Assembly: GCA_021820485.1 (NCBI GenBank) | Contig: JAKADO010000017.1 | Location: 1-41,390 of the forward strand | Reading direction: 5' to 3' | Origin: Bacillota bacterium | GTDB lineage: Bacteria; Bacillota; Sulfobacillia; Sulfobacillales; Sulfobacillaceae | DNA length: 41,390 bases | In this document: one piece after another, positions 7,424 to 15,543 of the stretch | How positions within the stretch are numbered: position 1 is the stretch's first letter | How the letters are laid out: the number at the start of each line of letters is the position of its first letter | Program-made: the position numbers and the translations under genes | The notes under the pieces: model-generated | What the model was told of the DNA's origin: nothing | Databases searched by the model: none | The model's input: the letters and a program-made list of their open reading frames with translations, nothing else

Positions 7424-8153
7424 ACGAGGAGGGCACCCGTTGGCAGGTCGCATGCCCATAATCCTCAATCCCCCCCAAGATCAAGGGGTATCCGGGGAGG
7501 CCGTACACCGTATACTGAACCAGGCTCCCCGGCGGGAGCGCTCCCACCCGCGAGTTCCATACGGTGCTGGGCATTATGCGCGCGACCAGAGGGCGTCCCA
7601 CCGGCGCTGCGCAGGCCGGGTCGGCCGTGCTCCTGTTGACCGCCTGAATGGCCACCCAGTCTCCCTGGCTCTTGACGACGCGTCCGTACGCGTCATGATA
7701 CGTCAAAATCCCCACCACCGTGTGATCCTGCACCACCAAGTTCACGGGCAGGCGGCCTAGGCCGGAACGGCCGACAAATCGCCAACCACCGCGCCAAATG
7801 ACCGTCGTTGGGGACAGTTCAAAGGCGGTAGGTCCATCTTCGTGGTGAAACAAATCGCGGATGTACAATGTGGAACCGCTCGTTCCCACCACCACACCGG
7901 CCACCGTGCGGCCTTCCTCAACGCTTCGCAGGACCGTTTGTCCGATGGCCGCCGCGCGCCGGTCTGTCGAGCGTATGTCATGCGGGAAGTGAATCCGCGG
8001 ACGGTTGTTACCCAGCGTCTTTTGCGGATTGACTTGTTGGGAGACAGCGGAATGAGGGCCTACATGGGTCGACCCCGAGGCGGGATGTCCTATCCACCAG
8101 CCCGACCCAATAAGAAGCCATGCTGTGATAATATAGATTCCTCGCCGCAGCAC
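7398..8153 (-). CDS. Unknown exported protein
   Basis: I do not recognise this 251-residue protein. It starts with a signal peptide or membrane anchor (LLRRG, then IYIITAWLLIGSGWW) and a Ser/Thr/Pro-rich linker. The mature part is rich in beta strands and has two related-looking stretches: GVVVGTSGSTLYIRDL with TAFELSPTTVIW, and LVVQDHTVVGILTYHDAYGR. These look like short beta-barrel repeats, of the kind seen in cell-surface proteins with DUF5666-like domains; this is a guess. Two cysteines (DPACAAP and HATCQRV) could form a disulfide outside the cell. The start is GTG at 8153 with a weak GAAGG upstream. It converges on and overlaps the amidase gene by 26 bp. Confidence 0.65.
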   Translation of the reverse strand: MLRRGIYIITAWLLIGSGWWIGHPASGSTHVGPHSAVSQQVNPQKTLGNNRPRIHFPHDIRSTDRRAAAIGQTVLRSVEEGRTVAGVVVGTSGSTLYIRDLFHHEDGPTAFELSPTTVIWRGGWRFVGRSGLGRLPVNLVVQDHTVVGILTYHDAYGRVVKSQGDWVAIQAVNRSTADPACAAPVGRPLVARIMPSTVWNSRVGALPPGSLVQYTVYGLPGYPLILGGIEDYGHATCQRVPSSFNGSFPLT

Positions 8154-8376
8154 GCTTATCGCCTTCTCTCAAGACCACAACCTACTACCGACTAAACGCT
8201 TTAAAACCCGCTCAAGTTACATCAACTGTTGGGACTAGTCTCAAAGATGGAGAACAACGCTTCGGGCTGTGTACGATCAGGTTTTCAAAAATCTCGCTAA
8301 AGCTTATTTTATCACCCGTTCCGCGATCTTTTCCTGAGGATTAGCTGTCTTATGCGGGTCTGCGGGTCGGCCTGGC

Positions 8377-8405
8377 TTGTCTCCCGTGCCGGCGGTTTGT
8401 ACACT
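8377..8405 (+). promoter_or_regulatory. Candidate sigma-A promoter for the nucleoside hydrolase
   Basis: TTGTCT (8377-8382) and TACACT (8400-8405) are separated by 17 bp and lie 31 bp before the gene start. Each box matches the consensus at 4 of 6 positions. The 283-bp gap 8154-8436 otherwise shows no gene I can support. Confidence 0.4.
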
Positions 8406-8436
8406 AGGAACAGATTGAAAACAGGGAGGCTCCCCA

Positions 8437-9387
8437 TTGAATTCATCGCCACGCCCCATCGTGCTGGATGTTGATACCGGCATTGACGATGCTTGGGCCA
8501 TTGCCTATGCGCTCCGGTCGTCCCATTTGGATGTGTTGGGAATCACGACGGGATTTGGGAATGCTGACGTCCACACCACGACCCAAAATACCCTTTTAAT
8601 GGTGCAGCTCCTCGGCAAGGACACGCCCGTCTATGCCGGGGCGGATCGCCCGCTGGTTCGCGGGTGGGAGGGGCCTGTTCCTGAGTACCATGGGCACAAC
8701 GGACTCGGAGACGTTGACCTTCCCGCTGTGGTGCGACGGCCGGAACCGGCGGACGCGGCCTCATTCCTGCGCGATGTCGTCCGTGCCCACCCTCACCAAA
8801 TCACCCTGGTCACCGTGGCGCGCCTGACCAACGTGGCGCGCGCCCTTCTCTTCGACCCGGAGCTAAGCCACCTTATCCCGCGCATTGTGATGATGGGAGG
8901 CGCCGCCTTCGTGCCTGGGAACATCACAGCGGTCGCCGAGGCCAACATTTGGGGCGATCCCGAGGCGGCTGACCTAGTGTTTAGGAGCGGAATTCCCATA
9001 ACCATGGTCGGACTGGATGTGACCATGAGAGCCCGTCTCACCCGAGCGGACCTCGCTCGCATGAATCCGTCGGCCATCCCCTACGCCACCCTCTTGAAAC
9101 AGGCCACCGAGTTCTATATTAGGGCCTATGAGAGCGACGACCCCAGCATCGATGGATGGTGCCCGCTCCACGATCCGCTGGCTGTAGCCGTGGCCGAGGA
9201 TCCCTCCTTGGTTTCCACCCGGCCGTATCCAGTGCGCGTGGAAACGCGCGGGGCACTTACCGACGGCATGACAGTCGTCGACGCTCGTTCCTCCAATCCC
9301 CAGGGAAATACGGACTTGGCGCTCACGCTCGACGTGGAACGATTTTTAGGAACGTTTCGGGAGCGGGTGGGCATTGCCCAGAAATAG
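8437..9387 (+). CDS. Nucleoside hydrolase (IUNH family)
   Basis: An inosine-uridine-preferring-type nucleoside N-ribohydrolase, which cuts the N-glycosidic bond of ribonucleosides for salvage. The 316-residue protein has the calcium-binding N-terminal motif DVDTGIDDAWA at residue 11, then GNADVHTTTQNTLLMVQLLG, HGHNGLGD, the strand ITLVTVARLTNVARAL, the MMGGA motif with NIWGDPEAAD, and the late PLHDPLAVA with the active-site His. All blocks are in family order. The start is a TTG at 8437 with GGGAGG 7 nt upstream; no ATG is available nearby. It converges on the VTT-domain gene with only 4 bp between stops. Purine or pyrimidine preference cannot be read from sequence. Confidence 0.93.
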   Translation: MNSSPRPIVLDVDTGIDDAWAIAYALRSSHLDVLGITTGFGNADVHTTTQNTLLMVQLLGKDTPVYAGADRPLVRGWEGPVPEYHGHNGLGDVDLPAVVRRPEPADAASFLRDVVRAHPHQITLVTVARLTNVARALLFDPELSHLIPRIVMMGGAAFVPGNITAVAEANIWGDPEAADLVFRSGIPITMVGLDVTMRARLTRADLARMNPSAIPYATLLKQATEFYIRAYESDDPSIDGWCPLHDPLAVAVAEDPSLVSTRPYPVRVETRGALTDGMTVVDARSSNPQGNTDLALTLDVERFLGTFRERVGIAQK

Positions 9388-9391
9388 AACT

Positions 9392-10129
9392 TTAAGCTTC
9401 AAAGTCGTCCCGCGTGGTGAGTCGCTTCAGATGGGTGCGGTTTGACCACCAATAGACGCCCCAGCCCAATACAAATATCAGCACCATCAGCCCCACCAAT
9501 TCCCCCCAATGGGCATGAACGGCGGTTCGGTAAAGGATAGCCATCACAATATTCGTGGCCAGAACGCCGACGGCAGTGGTCCACGCAAATCGGAACACCG
9601 GCACTTGGCAGGTGCCGAACAACATATTCAGCACATCGAAAGGGATGAAGGAAATCCAGCGCAGCAGAATGAGTGCCACGGGATTCAAATGCTCCACCGC
9701 TTTAGCAATGGCTTGGACTCTAGGCTGATCGGCCCACCGCCGCAAAACCGGTGGCCCAATCAGTCTCCCTAGCATGAAGGAGATGGCGGCGGCCACCATG
9801 GACCCCGTCCAGATGACTGCCAGTCCTCCCCATGGGCCGTATAGCCCGAAGGCCGCCAGCGTGGGAATTTCCATGGGAAAAACGATGACAATACTGTGAG
9901 ACGCCAATGCCAAAATAATGAGGAGCGGTCCCCATGGTCCCATCGCCTCGGCGAAGTTCTGCAGCGTGGTCGAAACCAGGTGAAACGCTTGGCGAATCCC
10001 GACGGTATTGGCCACCACATCCCAGCCCCACCACAGGAGTGCCACCAGGGCGACGCCGCCGGCCACCACCCACACCCATTTATGGTCCCGCAACCAATGG
10101 ACACCGCGTTGAAAAGTTTCGGGGTTCAA
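9392..10129 (-). CDS. TVP38/TMEM64 (VTT-domain) membrane protein
   Basis: A 245-residue integral membrane protein of the VTT/DedA superfamily, thought to include lipid scramblases. Hydrophobic spans are seen at WVWVVAGGVALVALLWW, LLIILALASHSIVIVFP, LAVIWTGSMVAAAISF and near the C-terminus (LVGLMVLIFVLGWGVYWW). The family signature is the re-entrant block FPMEIPTLAAFGLYGPWGG plus LGRLIGP and the second block RWISFIPFDVLNMLFG. The ORF can extend to 10237, but a TTG at 10129 with GGGGAGG 8 nt upstream makes a better start and gives the normal N-terminus. The role here is unknown. Confidence 0.85.
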   Translation of the reverse strand: MNPETFQRGVHWLRDHKWVWVVAGGVALVALLWWGWDVVANTVGIRQAFHLVSTTLQNFAEAMGPWGPLLIILALASHSIVIVFPMEIPTLAAFGLYGPWGGLAVIWTGSMVAAAISFMLGRLIGPPVLRRWADQPRVQAIAKAVEHLNPVALILLRWISFIPFDVLNMLFGTCQVPVFRFAWTTAVGVLATNIVMAILYRTAVHAHWGELVGLMVLIFVLGWGVYWWSNRTHLKRLTTRDDFEA

Positions 10130-10259
10130 TCTCCTAGCCTCCCCCCTACAAGCGGCGTCCCGCGAATCGCATAGTGCAATCAGTATAGCATATGCCCGTC
10201 GTCCATCGCCGCATGACGAACGGGCACTCCTGTCCACTCAACCAATCGGGTTTCCTCGT

Positions 10260-10290
10260 AAAAGGGCCCCGGTGGATTGCACCGGGGCCC
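10260..10290 (-). terminator. Rho-independent terminator of the 10302-11829 operon
   Basis: GGGCCCCGGTG (10264-10274) and CACCGGGGCCC (10280-10290) form an 11-bp perfect stem with a 5-nt loop. Read on the minus strand the stem is followed by TTTT, which fits termination after the gene that ends at 10302. Confidence 0.8.
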
Positions 10291-10301
10291 CTGAAGGACG
10301 G

Positions 10302-10643
10302 TCAGGAGCCCTTCACGATAATTTTCGATATCGGCTTTAGCGTGATCTGATCCACCATGACATGAAAGACTTGAGAGCCATCTGCCACCGTACACATCCA
10401 AGCCGGTTTTCCAACCCATAGGCTGGACGACACCGCCTCCACCCGTCCACCGCCTGTGGCTTGAAGCGCCGCGCGCTCGATGTCCGGCAGGTCCTCCGGC
10501 TGGCTGCGCTGGAGCCGCATGGGAACCACCACCTGGTTGTGGCCTACCCGCAACACTTTAATGGGACCCTGATGGACGCCGACCGAATGCATGGATGCCA
10601 GCCCAAGCACCATCGCCACACCCTTCAAGCTCAATCCGATCAA
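10302..10643 (-). CDS. Small exported PepSY-like protein
   Basis: A 113-residue protein with a hydrophobic N-terminal signal segment (IGLSLKGVAMVLGLASM). The C-terminal half (LPDIERAALQATGGGRVEAV, then PAWMCTVADGSQVFHVMVD) resembles a PepSY-like domain: a helix followed by strands. PepSY domains are often found in secreted inhibitors of peptidases, which fits its place just downstream of a metallopeptidase gene, but this assignment is tentative. The frame opens at 10694; I prefer the TTG at 10643 because GAGGAGG lies 8 nt before it and the signal peptide then begins at the start. It is the last gene of a four-gene unit ending at the terminator 10260-10290. Confidence 0.65.
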   Translation of the reverse strand: MIGLSLKGVAMVLGLASMHSVGVHQGPIKVLRVGHNQVVVPMRLQRSQPEDLPDIERAALQATGGGRVEAVSSSLWVGKPAWMCTVADGSQVFHVMVDQITLKPISKIIVKGS

Positions 10644-10701
10644 TGCATACACCTCCTCGCGGGAGGTATTTTGTCCCAATTTCCGAAAGGACATGCACGG
10701 T

Positions 10702-11388
10702 CTACCACATCAGTACGAGCCCCCACTCGGCAAGCCAGCGTCGCGCCTTCTCGGCATCCGGATACGCTTTCTGCACGGCATCCCAGAACTCCTTTTGATG
10801 ATGGGGATAGCGCCGGTGCAGCAATTCGTGCACAACGACGTAATCCACAACCCACGGCGGGCACTGATAAAGTCGCCAGTTCAAGCCAATCACGCCGTCG
10901 GCCCGACAGTACCCCCATCGCCGCGTCGCGTCGGACAGCCGCATACGGCTGTAGGCGATGCCGAGACGCCGGCTCCATTCTTGGAGTCGATCCCGAAGAT
11001 AGGGGGAAGACTGGTGTTGATACCAGGCCTTCACGTGTCTGGGCAGATCCCCCGCGGTGCCCAGGTCCGCCAGCGCAATCGCCCTTCCCCCGGATTTGTC
11101 CTCAACCTCGCCCACTAAGATCTTGCATCGCTCCCCCAGCACATACCCCCACCCACCTGGAACGAGGGATGGCCGCTCCAACCCCATGCGGAGGAACCGA
11201 ACCGCGTGTTGCATAATCCAAGCTTGCTTGGATTCAATCAAAGCAGGCACGCTTCCGTTCCACCGATGGGGCACACGAACGACAAGACTTTGAGATCCCG
11301 TAAGCTCAAGGCTTACGGTGCGGCGGGCGCTTCGCACCAAGCGATAATCAAATTCAATACCCCCCAGGGTAATGCGGCCGCTAGACAT
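10702..11388 (-). CDS. YgjP-like (DUF45/M48-related) metallopeptidase
   Basis: A 228-residue protein of the YgjP/DUF45 zinc metalloprotease family. The zinc site is HELLHRRYPHHQKEFW at about residue 175 (HExxH with a third His nearby). Upstream are the family's WGYCRADGVIGLNW and WVVDYVVVHELLH. The N-terminal part (IEFDYRLVRSARRTVSLEL) is the usual beta-rich YgjP start. Some relatives sit beside restriction systems, but no such genes are here. The ATG at 11388 lies inside the end of the small ORF 11381-11512, which suggests coupled translation; an ATG at 11421 in the same frame is also possible. Confidence 0.88.
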   Translation of the reverse strand: MSSGRITLGGIEFDYRLVRSARRTVSLELTGSQSLVVRVPHRWNGSVPALIESKQAWIMQHAVRFLRMGLERPSLVPGGWGYVLGERCKILVGEVEDKSGGRAIALADLGTAGDLPRHVKAWYQHQSSPYLRDRLQEWSRRLGIAYSRMRLSDATRRWGYCRADGVIGLNWRLYQCPPWVVDYVVVHELLHRRYPHHQKEFWDAVQKAYPDAEKARRWLAEWGLVLMW

Positions 11389-11512
11389 GCCACCAGGACA
11401 GAAGCGCCCCCGGTCTCTCATGTCCCCAATGAACCAAGCCCCAGACCACGAGCACGGCGATGGCCACCCGGAGCGCCCGTCGCAATGCTCGCGATTTCAT
11501 GACGACTGCCAA
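11381..11512 (-). CDS. Small membrane protein, 43 residues
   Basis: A short ORF with one membrane span (VAIAVLVVWGLVHW) after a basic N-terminus rich in Arg, ending ERPGALLSWWHV. The TTG at 11512 has GGGAGGAGG 6 nt upstream, a strong site that would otherwise have no gene to serve. Its stop overlaps the ATG of the metallopeptidase gene. No homolog is recognised. It may be a membrane partner of its neighbours or mainly a translational lead-in for the metallopeptidase. Confidence 0.5.
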   Translation of the reverse strand: MAVVMKSRALRRALRVAIAVLVVWGLVHWGHERPGALLSWWHV

Positions 11513-11565
11513 AGACGCCCTCCTCCCTGAAGCTTCGCGACTTTCCTTCTCCTCTTGCTCGTGGG

Positions 11566-11829
11566 CTACGAGGACTCTCCGCCCTTCTTTTCCATATCCC
11601 GACGCCGCGCCCGATATGCCCCCCAAAATGCCGCCGCCGTCAGTACGACGGACACAGCCTGCCCCAGCAGTGCCACCCCGGCCGGCACCTTGCCCTGAAC
11701 GCCAAGCCACAAGAGTGCGTACGCCAACACCACCATAATGAGCGTCAGAACCGCCGCCAGCCAAAACCAGCGAATGCTGCGGCGGCTCCATGGCGTGGAA
11801 TCTGCCAAAAATCGCTTTAGTCCGTTCAC
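11566..11829 (-). CDS. Small two-span membrane protein
   Basis: An 87-residue protein with two hydrophobic spans, FWLAAVLTLIMVVLAYALLWL and VALLGQAVSVVLTAAAFWG, a basic stretch between the N-terminus and the first span, and a charged tail ending ARRRDMEKKGGESS. The 54-bp gap to the next small ORF holds that gene's ribosome binding site, so the genes from 11829 to 10302 form one unit. GGGAGGGACAGTGTG lies upstream of its ATG. No function is recognised; similar unnamed membrane proteins are common in Firmicutes. Confidence 0.65.
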   Translation of the reverse strand: MNGLKRFLADSTPWSRRSIRWFWLAAVLTLIMVVLAYALLWLGVQGKVPAGVALLGQAVSVVLTAAAFWGAYRARRRDMEKKGGESS

Positions 11830-11984
11830 ACTGTCCCTCCCGTTTGGATCGCGTACTCATTGTAACGAATTCGTATGAAGAAAGGATATACTGAGCATGA
11901 TGCCCATATTGCGCCAACCACAAAAGGGTATACTAGGTAACAGTACCCGGCTGGCTGAACCGGGTTCATGGAAGGAGCGAACTT

Positions 11985-12914
11985 ATGAGCGAGCAAGTTG
12001 TCATCTTAGGTACAGGGCCGGCGGGATATACGGCCGCGGTCTATGCTGCCCGCGCCAACTTGAATCCCATCGTCGTAGAGGGGGACGAGCCGGGTGGCCA
12101 ACTCATGCTGACCACCGAGGTCGAAAATTTCCCGGGATTCCCGGACGGTATTTTAGGGCCGGATCTAATGGACGCCATGAAAAAACAGGCCGAGCGCTTC
12201 GGGGCCAAATTTGTGCACGGCCGCGCCACCGCGGTGGATATGGCACAGCGTCCGTTCCGGGTCACATTGGACAACGGTACGACCTATGAATCCGCCGCGC
12301 TGATCATTTCCACCGGTGCCTCCGCCAAAATGCTGGACATTCCCGGAGAAGCGGAAATGGTGGGCCACGGCGTATCAACCTGTGCGACCTGCGACGGGTT
12401 TTTCTTCAGGAACAAGCGCATCATTGTGGTCGGAGGCGGCGATTCCGCGATGGAAGAGGCCACCTTTCTCACCCGCTATGCCTCGGAGGTGACCATTGTT
12501 CATCGCCGCGACACCTTGCGCGCATCGAAGGTAATGCAGGATCGGGCGCACAAAAACCCCAAGATTAAGTGGTTGATGAACACCTCCCCGGTCGAGGTCA
12601 TCAACGACAACCAGCGCGTCACCGGGCTCAAAGTCAAGCACAATGACACCGGCGAGACCGAGGTTCTCTCAACCGAGGGTCTCTTCGTCTCCATCGGCCA
12701 TCAACCGAATACGGCGTTTCTCGAGGGTCAGGTGGAGACCAACGCCGTGGGCTACATCATCACCAAGCCGGACAGCACCGCAACCAGTGTCGACGGGGTA
12801 TTCGCCTGCGGCGACGTCGCGGACCCCCATTACCGCCAGGCCATCACCGCGGCGGGCAGCGGATGCAAGGCCGCTATGGATGTTGAGCGCTGGCTGGAAG
12901 CCCACAACGACTGA
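11985..12914 (+). CDS. trxB: Thioredoxin-disulfide reductase
   Basis: TrxB passes electrons from NADPH through FAD to thioredoxin in the cytoplasm. The 309-residue protein shows the FAD motif GTGPAGYTAAVYAAR, the redox pair CATCDGFFF at about residues 133-136, the NADPH motif GGGDSAMEEA, and the FAD-closing GDVADPHYRQAITAAGSGC. Length and order are normal for low-molecular-weight TrxB. The ATG follows AAGGAG by 9 nt. It is followed 32 bp later by a dienelactone-hydrolase-like gene on the same strand. It would also supply MsrB (3763-4194) through thioredoxin. Confidence 0.96.
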   Translation: MSEQVVILGTGPAGYTAAVYAARANLNPIVVEGDEPGGQLMLTTEVENFPGFPDGILGPDLMDAMKKQAERFGAKFVHGRATAVDMAQRPFRVTLDNGTTYESAALIISTGASAKMLDIPGEAEMVGHGVSTCATCDGFFFRNKRIIVVGGGDSAMEEATFLTRYASEVTIVHRRDTLRASKVMQDRAHKNPKIKWLMNTSPVEVINDNQRVTGLKVKHNDTGETEVLSTEGLFVSIGHQPNTAFLEGQVETNAVGYIITKPDSTATSVDGVFACGDVADPHYRQAITAAGSGCKAAMDVERWLEAHND

Positions 12915-12946
12915 GCAATTGGTATTATAAGGAAGTAGGTGCCGCC

Positions 12947-13750
12947 ATGAAAATTAATCGCACATGGGTGACCAATGCTCTCGATGGGCAAAACATGCGT
13001 GCCTATCTCTCCCGTCCGGAGGCCGCCGGTGACAAGTCTCTCCCCACCATTATCGTGATTCAAGAAATCTGGGGCGTAGACGAACATATTCAAGACATGG
13101 CCGATCGTTTCGCCACCGCGGGCTACCAAGCCTTGGCGCCTGACTTGTATTCCTTGGGCGAAACACCCTCGTCGCTCACCGCTGAGCGAATCCAGGCCGT
13201 AAAGAGGTTCCTAGACACCATGCCGCCCGAAGGGTGGGCCAACCCAGAGGTGCGCGACCAGCACATCGATCGACTGCCCCAACCGCAAGCTGGAAACGTG
13301 CGCGAAACACTGGGACGCCTGTTCTCGAAGCGCGATCCCCAACCGTTCATCAGTCAACTCAAGGAATGGGTTGATTGGGCGGCAGGGCATGGCGAGGCCA
13401 TCGGTACCATTGGGTATTGCATGGGCGGCCGCCTCTCGTTTCTGTTAGCCGCACACGACCATCGGCCCAAGGCCGCAGTCTGCAATTACGGCGACGCGCC
13501 GTCCGAGGAGGAAATGGCCCACATTGAGGTGCCTGTCTACGGATTCTACGGAGGGACGGACCACCGCATTACCGACCAGGTCCCCGCGGTGGCGGAATCC
13601 ATGAAGAAGCTGGGCAAGACCTATCAGTACGCCATTTATCCGAACGCGGGACACGCCTTCTTCAATGATTCCCGGGTATCCTACCACGTTGATGCTGCTC
13701 GGGACGCTTGGGCCAAAACCCTGGCGTTTTTCGACGATTTGCTGGGCTAG
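12947..13750 (+). CDS. Dienelactone hydrolase family protein
   Basis: A 267-residue alpha/beta hydrolase of the dienelactone hydrolase family. The nucleophile motif GYCMGGR carries Cys, as in dienelactone hydrolases, at about residue 158. The acid is probably Asp in YGGTDHRI and the base His in NAGHAFFND. An early PTIIVIQEIWGVDEHI is the family's oxyanion-side strand with the conserved Glu. True dienelactone hydrolases act in chloroaromatic breakdown; most homologs like this have unknown substrates. It follows trxB and ends at a strong terminator, so the two may share a transcript. Confidence 0.88.
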   Translation: MKINRTWVTNALDGQNMRAYLSRPEAAGDKSLPTIIVIQEIWGVDEHIQDMADRFATAGYQALAPDLYSLGETPSSLTAERIQAVKRFLDTMPPEGWANPEVRDQHIDRLPQPQAGNVRETLGRLFSKRDPQPFISQLKEWVDWAAGHGEAIGTIGYCMGGRLSFLLAAHDHRPKAAVCNYGDAPSEEEMAHIEVPVYGFYGGTDHRITDQVPAVAESMKKLGKTYQYAIYPNAGHAFFNDSRVSYHVDAARDAWAKTLAFFDDLLG

Positions 13751-13761
13751 CGGCACCAGGG

Positions 13762-13791
13762 AAAAAAGGCCGGTCAATCCGGCCTTTTTTT
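13762..13791. terminator. Bidirectional Rho-independent terminator
   Basis: AAAAAAGGCCGG (13762-13773) and CCGGCCTTTTTT (13779-13790) pair across a TCAAT loop, with T-runs on both strands. It serves the hydrolase gene on plus and the spore protein gene on minus. Confidence 0.93.
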
Positions 13792-13805
13792 AATTCCGCG
13801 GACGA

Positions 13806-14027
13806 TTAACGGGTTCGGCCCGCCATCTGCTGCTCGGCCATTTCAATCATCTTGCGGACCATGTGGCCTCCCACAGCGCCGCACTGCCGGGACGGGATCT
13901 CGCCCCAGTAGCCATCTTCAATTCCTTGAAGTCCGATTTCGCGAGCGACTTCGTACTTGAACTGATCAAGTGCGCGCTCCGCCCCCCGCACCAAAGCGCG
14001 GTTGCCAGTGTTACTTCCTTGTGCCAT
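13806..14027 (-). CDS. Alpha/beta-type small acid-soluble spore protein
   Basis: A 73-residue SASP. These proteins coat the DNA of dormant spores and protect it from UV and heat. The family features are EVAREIGLQG, which contains the germination-protease cleavage region, YWGEIPSRQCGAVGG, and VRKMIEMAEQQMAG. One oddity is Cys in SRQCGAVGG where most members have Asn or another small residue. The start is the ATG at 14027 with GGAGGTG 7 nt upstream, not the in-frame ATG at 14066. It marks the organism as an endospore former; expression would be under the forespore sigma factor G, though I see no clear promoter. Confidence 0.93.
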   Translation of the reverse strand: MAQGSNTGNRALVRGAERALDQFKYEVAREIGLQGIEDGYWGEIPSRQCGAVGGHMVRKMIEMAEQQMAGRTR

Positions 14028-14116
14028 GCCTGTCACCTCCATCTCAGGTAGTGGCGTTATTATCACCCACCCTTGACGGATTTACCCTGAAGCGCCAATC
14101 CAATTTCTGGGGACGG

Positions 14117-15445
14117 CTAGCCTTCGGACACCACGTGCCCCTGCTTGAGCGGCTTTAGGTCGGGCACAAACAAAAACGCGACAATGCCAATCAGAGAGGC
14201 GACCATCACGGCACCAAACATCCCGGTGAATCCGCGCACCACTTCGGCGGCCGTCAGCAAGATGGGGCCTGCGGCCAATCCCATGCCCCGAAAGACCGCC
14301 ACCAGCGACAACGCTTCGCCCGCCTGGTCATCCCGATACAAGGCCAATGCCATCCGGTTCAACGGCGCGCCCATCGTAAACGCGGTGCCAAAGCCGAAGA
14401 ATACCATGGAGATGATGAATCGCGTAAAGGTCAAGGGCGGCCAGGCCAGCAACAATCCTCCAATCGCGCCTGCCAGAAGACCGATCACCAGAATCTTTCG
14501 CGGACCAACCCGGTCCACCAGCACCCCGCCGACTCCCGACAGCACGGCTCCGCTAAAGGCAGCGGGCAACAGTGCCAGTCCGGACGACAGCACCGAAAAA
14601 TGCAGGTCCCGTTGTACCAGCGTGGGAACAAACACGGCGGCCGACATGTCGAGCCCAATCAACGCTGCGCCCACCATCATGGAGACGCCAGCGCCGTTGC
14701 TTAACGGCTTGGGGTCCATAAAGGGAGAGGCCGCCTGGCGCTCGCGGACGATAAACACGACCAGCGCCATCAAGGCAACCACCGCGAAGACCGCCCGGAG
14801 CCAACCGGTTCCCATCAGGACCAACAATCCCGATGCCAACAAGACTGAGAAGCTGACCCCGCCCTTCCAATCGGGAATCGGTCGCTCCTGCGCCGCCGAG
14901 GCCGCAACTCGGCCGCTCATCGCCAACACCACCAGCGCTATTGGCACATTCACCCAAAAAACCGCCGACCACCCAAAATATTGGCCCAAGAAGCCGCCCA
15001 GCGTTGGCCCCAGAACACTGGCCAAGCCAAAGACGGCCCCAAACATGCCCAAGGCCATCCCCCGCTTTTCCGCGGGGAACTGCCGAATGCCTTCCGCTTG
15101 GGCATTCGGGTAGACGGCGCCGGCACCAGCACCCTGCACGACCCGGGCGAGCATAAAGATCCAAAAGTTCGGCGACAGCGCCGCTAAAAGCGAGGCCAGC
15201 ATAAACGCCACAATGCCCCACAGAAAGACCCGTTTGTGTCCTAGACGGTCTCCCCACGCGCCCGACAGCACGGTCGACGCAATATACGCCACCGTATAGG
15301 CGGTGATTGTCCACGCCACCCATCCCAGGGGAATGCGAAACCCACGCATAATCAAAGGAAATACCGGCGCCAACACATTGGTGTCTAATGCGCCGATGAA
15401 TACGCCAATCAAGTACACAGACAGTACACGGTAATTCGGGCGCAT
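14117..15445 (-). CDS. MFS multidrug-type transporter
   Basis: A 442-residue major facilitator with about 12 to 14 membrane spans. The N-terminal GALDTNVLAPVFPLI recalls the DHA2/EmrB drug:H+ antiporter start (LDxTIVNVALP). The loop motif GAWGDRLGHKRVFLWG between spans 2 and 3 is the MFS signature A, and LARVVQGAGAGAVYPNAQA is the drug-antiporter motif region in span 4, followed by GPTLGGFLG (motif C), which marks exporters. It has a GGAGG site before the ATG. No regulator sits next to it. The substrate cannot be predicted. Confidence 0.9.
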   Translation of the reverse strand: MRPNYRVLSVYLIGVFIGALDTNVLAPVFPLIMRGFRIPLGWVAWTITAYTVAYIASTVLSGAWGDRLGHKRVFLWGIVAFMLASLLAALSPNFWIFMLARVVQGAGAGAVYPNAQAEGIRQFPAEKRGMALGMFGAVFGLASVLGPTLGGFLGQYFGWSAVFWVNVPIALVVLAMSGRVAASAAQERPIPDWKGGVSFSVLLASGLLVLMGTGWLRAVFAVVALMALVVFIVRERQAASPFMDPKPLSNGAGVSMMVGAALIGLDMSAAVFVPTLVQRDLHFSVLSSGLALLPAAFSGAVLSGVGGVLVDRVGPRKILVIGLLAGAIGGLLLAWPPLTFTRFIISMVFFGFGTAFTMGAPLNRMALALYRDDQAGEALSLVAVFRGMGLAAGPILLTAAEVVRGFTGMFGAVMVASLIGIVAFLFVPDLKPLKQGHVVSEG

Positions 15446-15543
15446 GGCCAGCCTCCATCCCTTCTGTCATCTCCGAGAGCTTGTCCCACCCGTTAATCCT
15501 TCCGCACCCGAAGCCATGGATAGTGTATCCATTTCCGCCAGTT

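Noticed and set aside
8304..8501. Short minus-strand ORF before the nucleoside hydrolase
   Set aside because: No ribosome binding site, composition-biased product, and it overlaps the start of a clear gene on the other strand.
14145..15113. Long plus-strand ORF of 322 codons
   Set aside because: It mirrors the MFS transporter gene, has low-complexity Ser/Thr/Pro/Ala content and no family motif.
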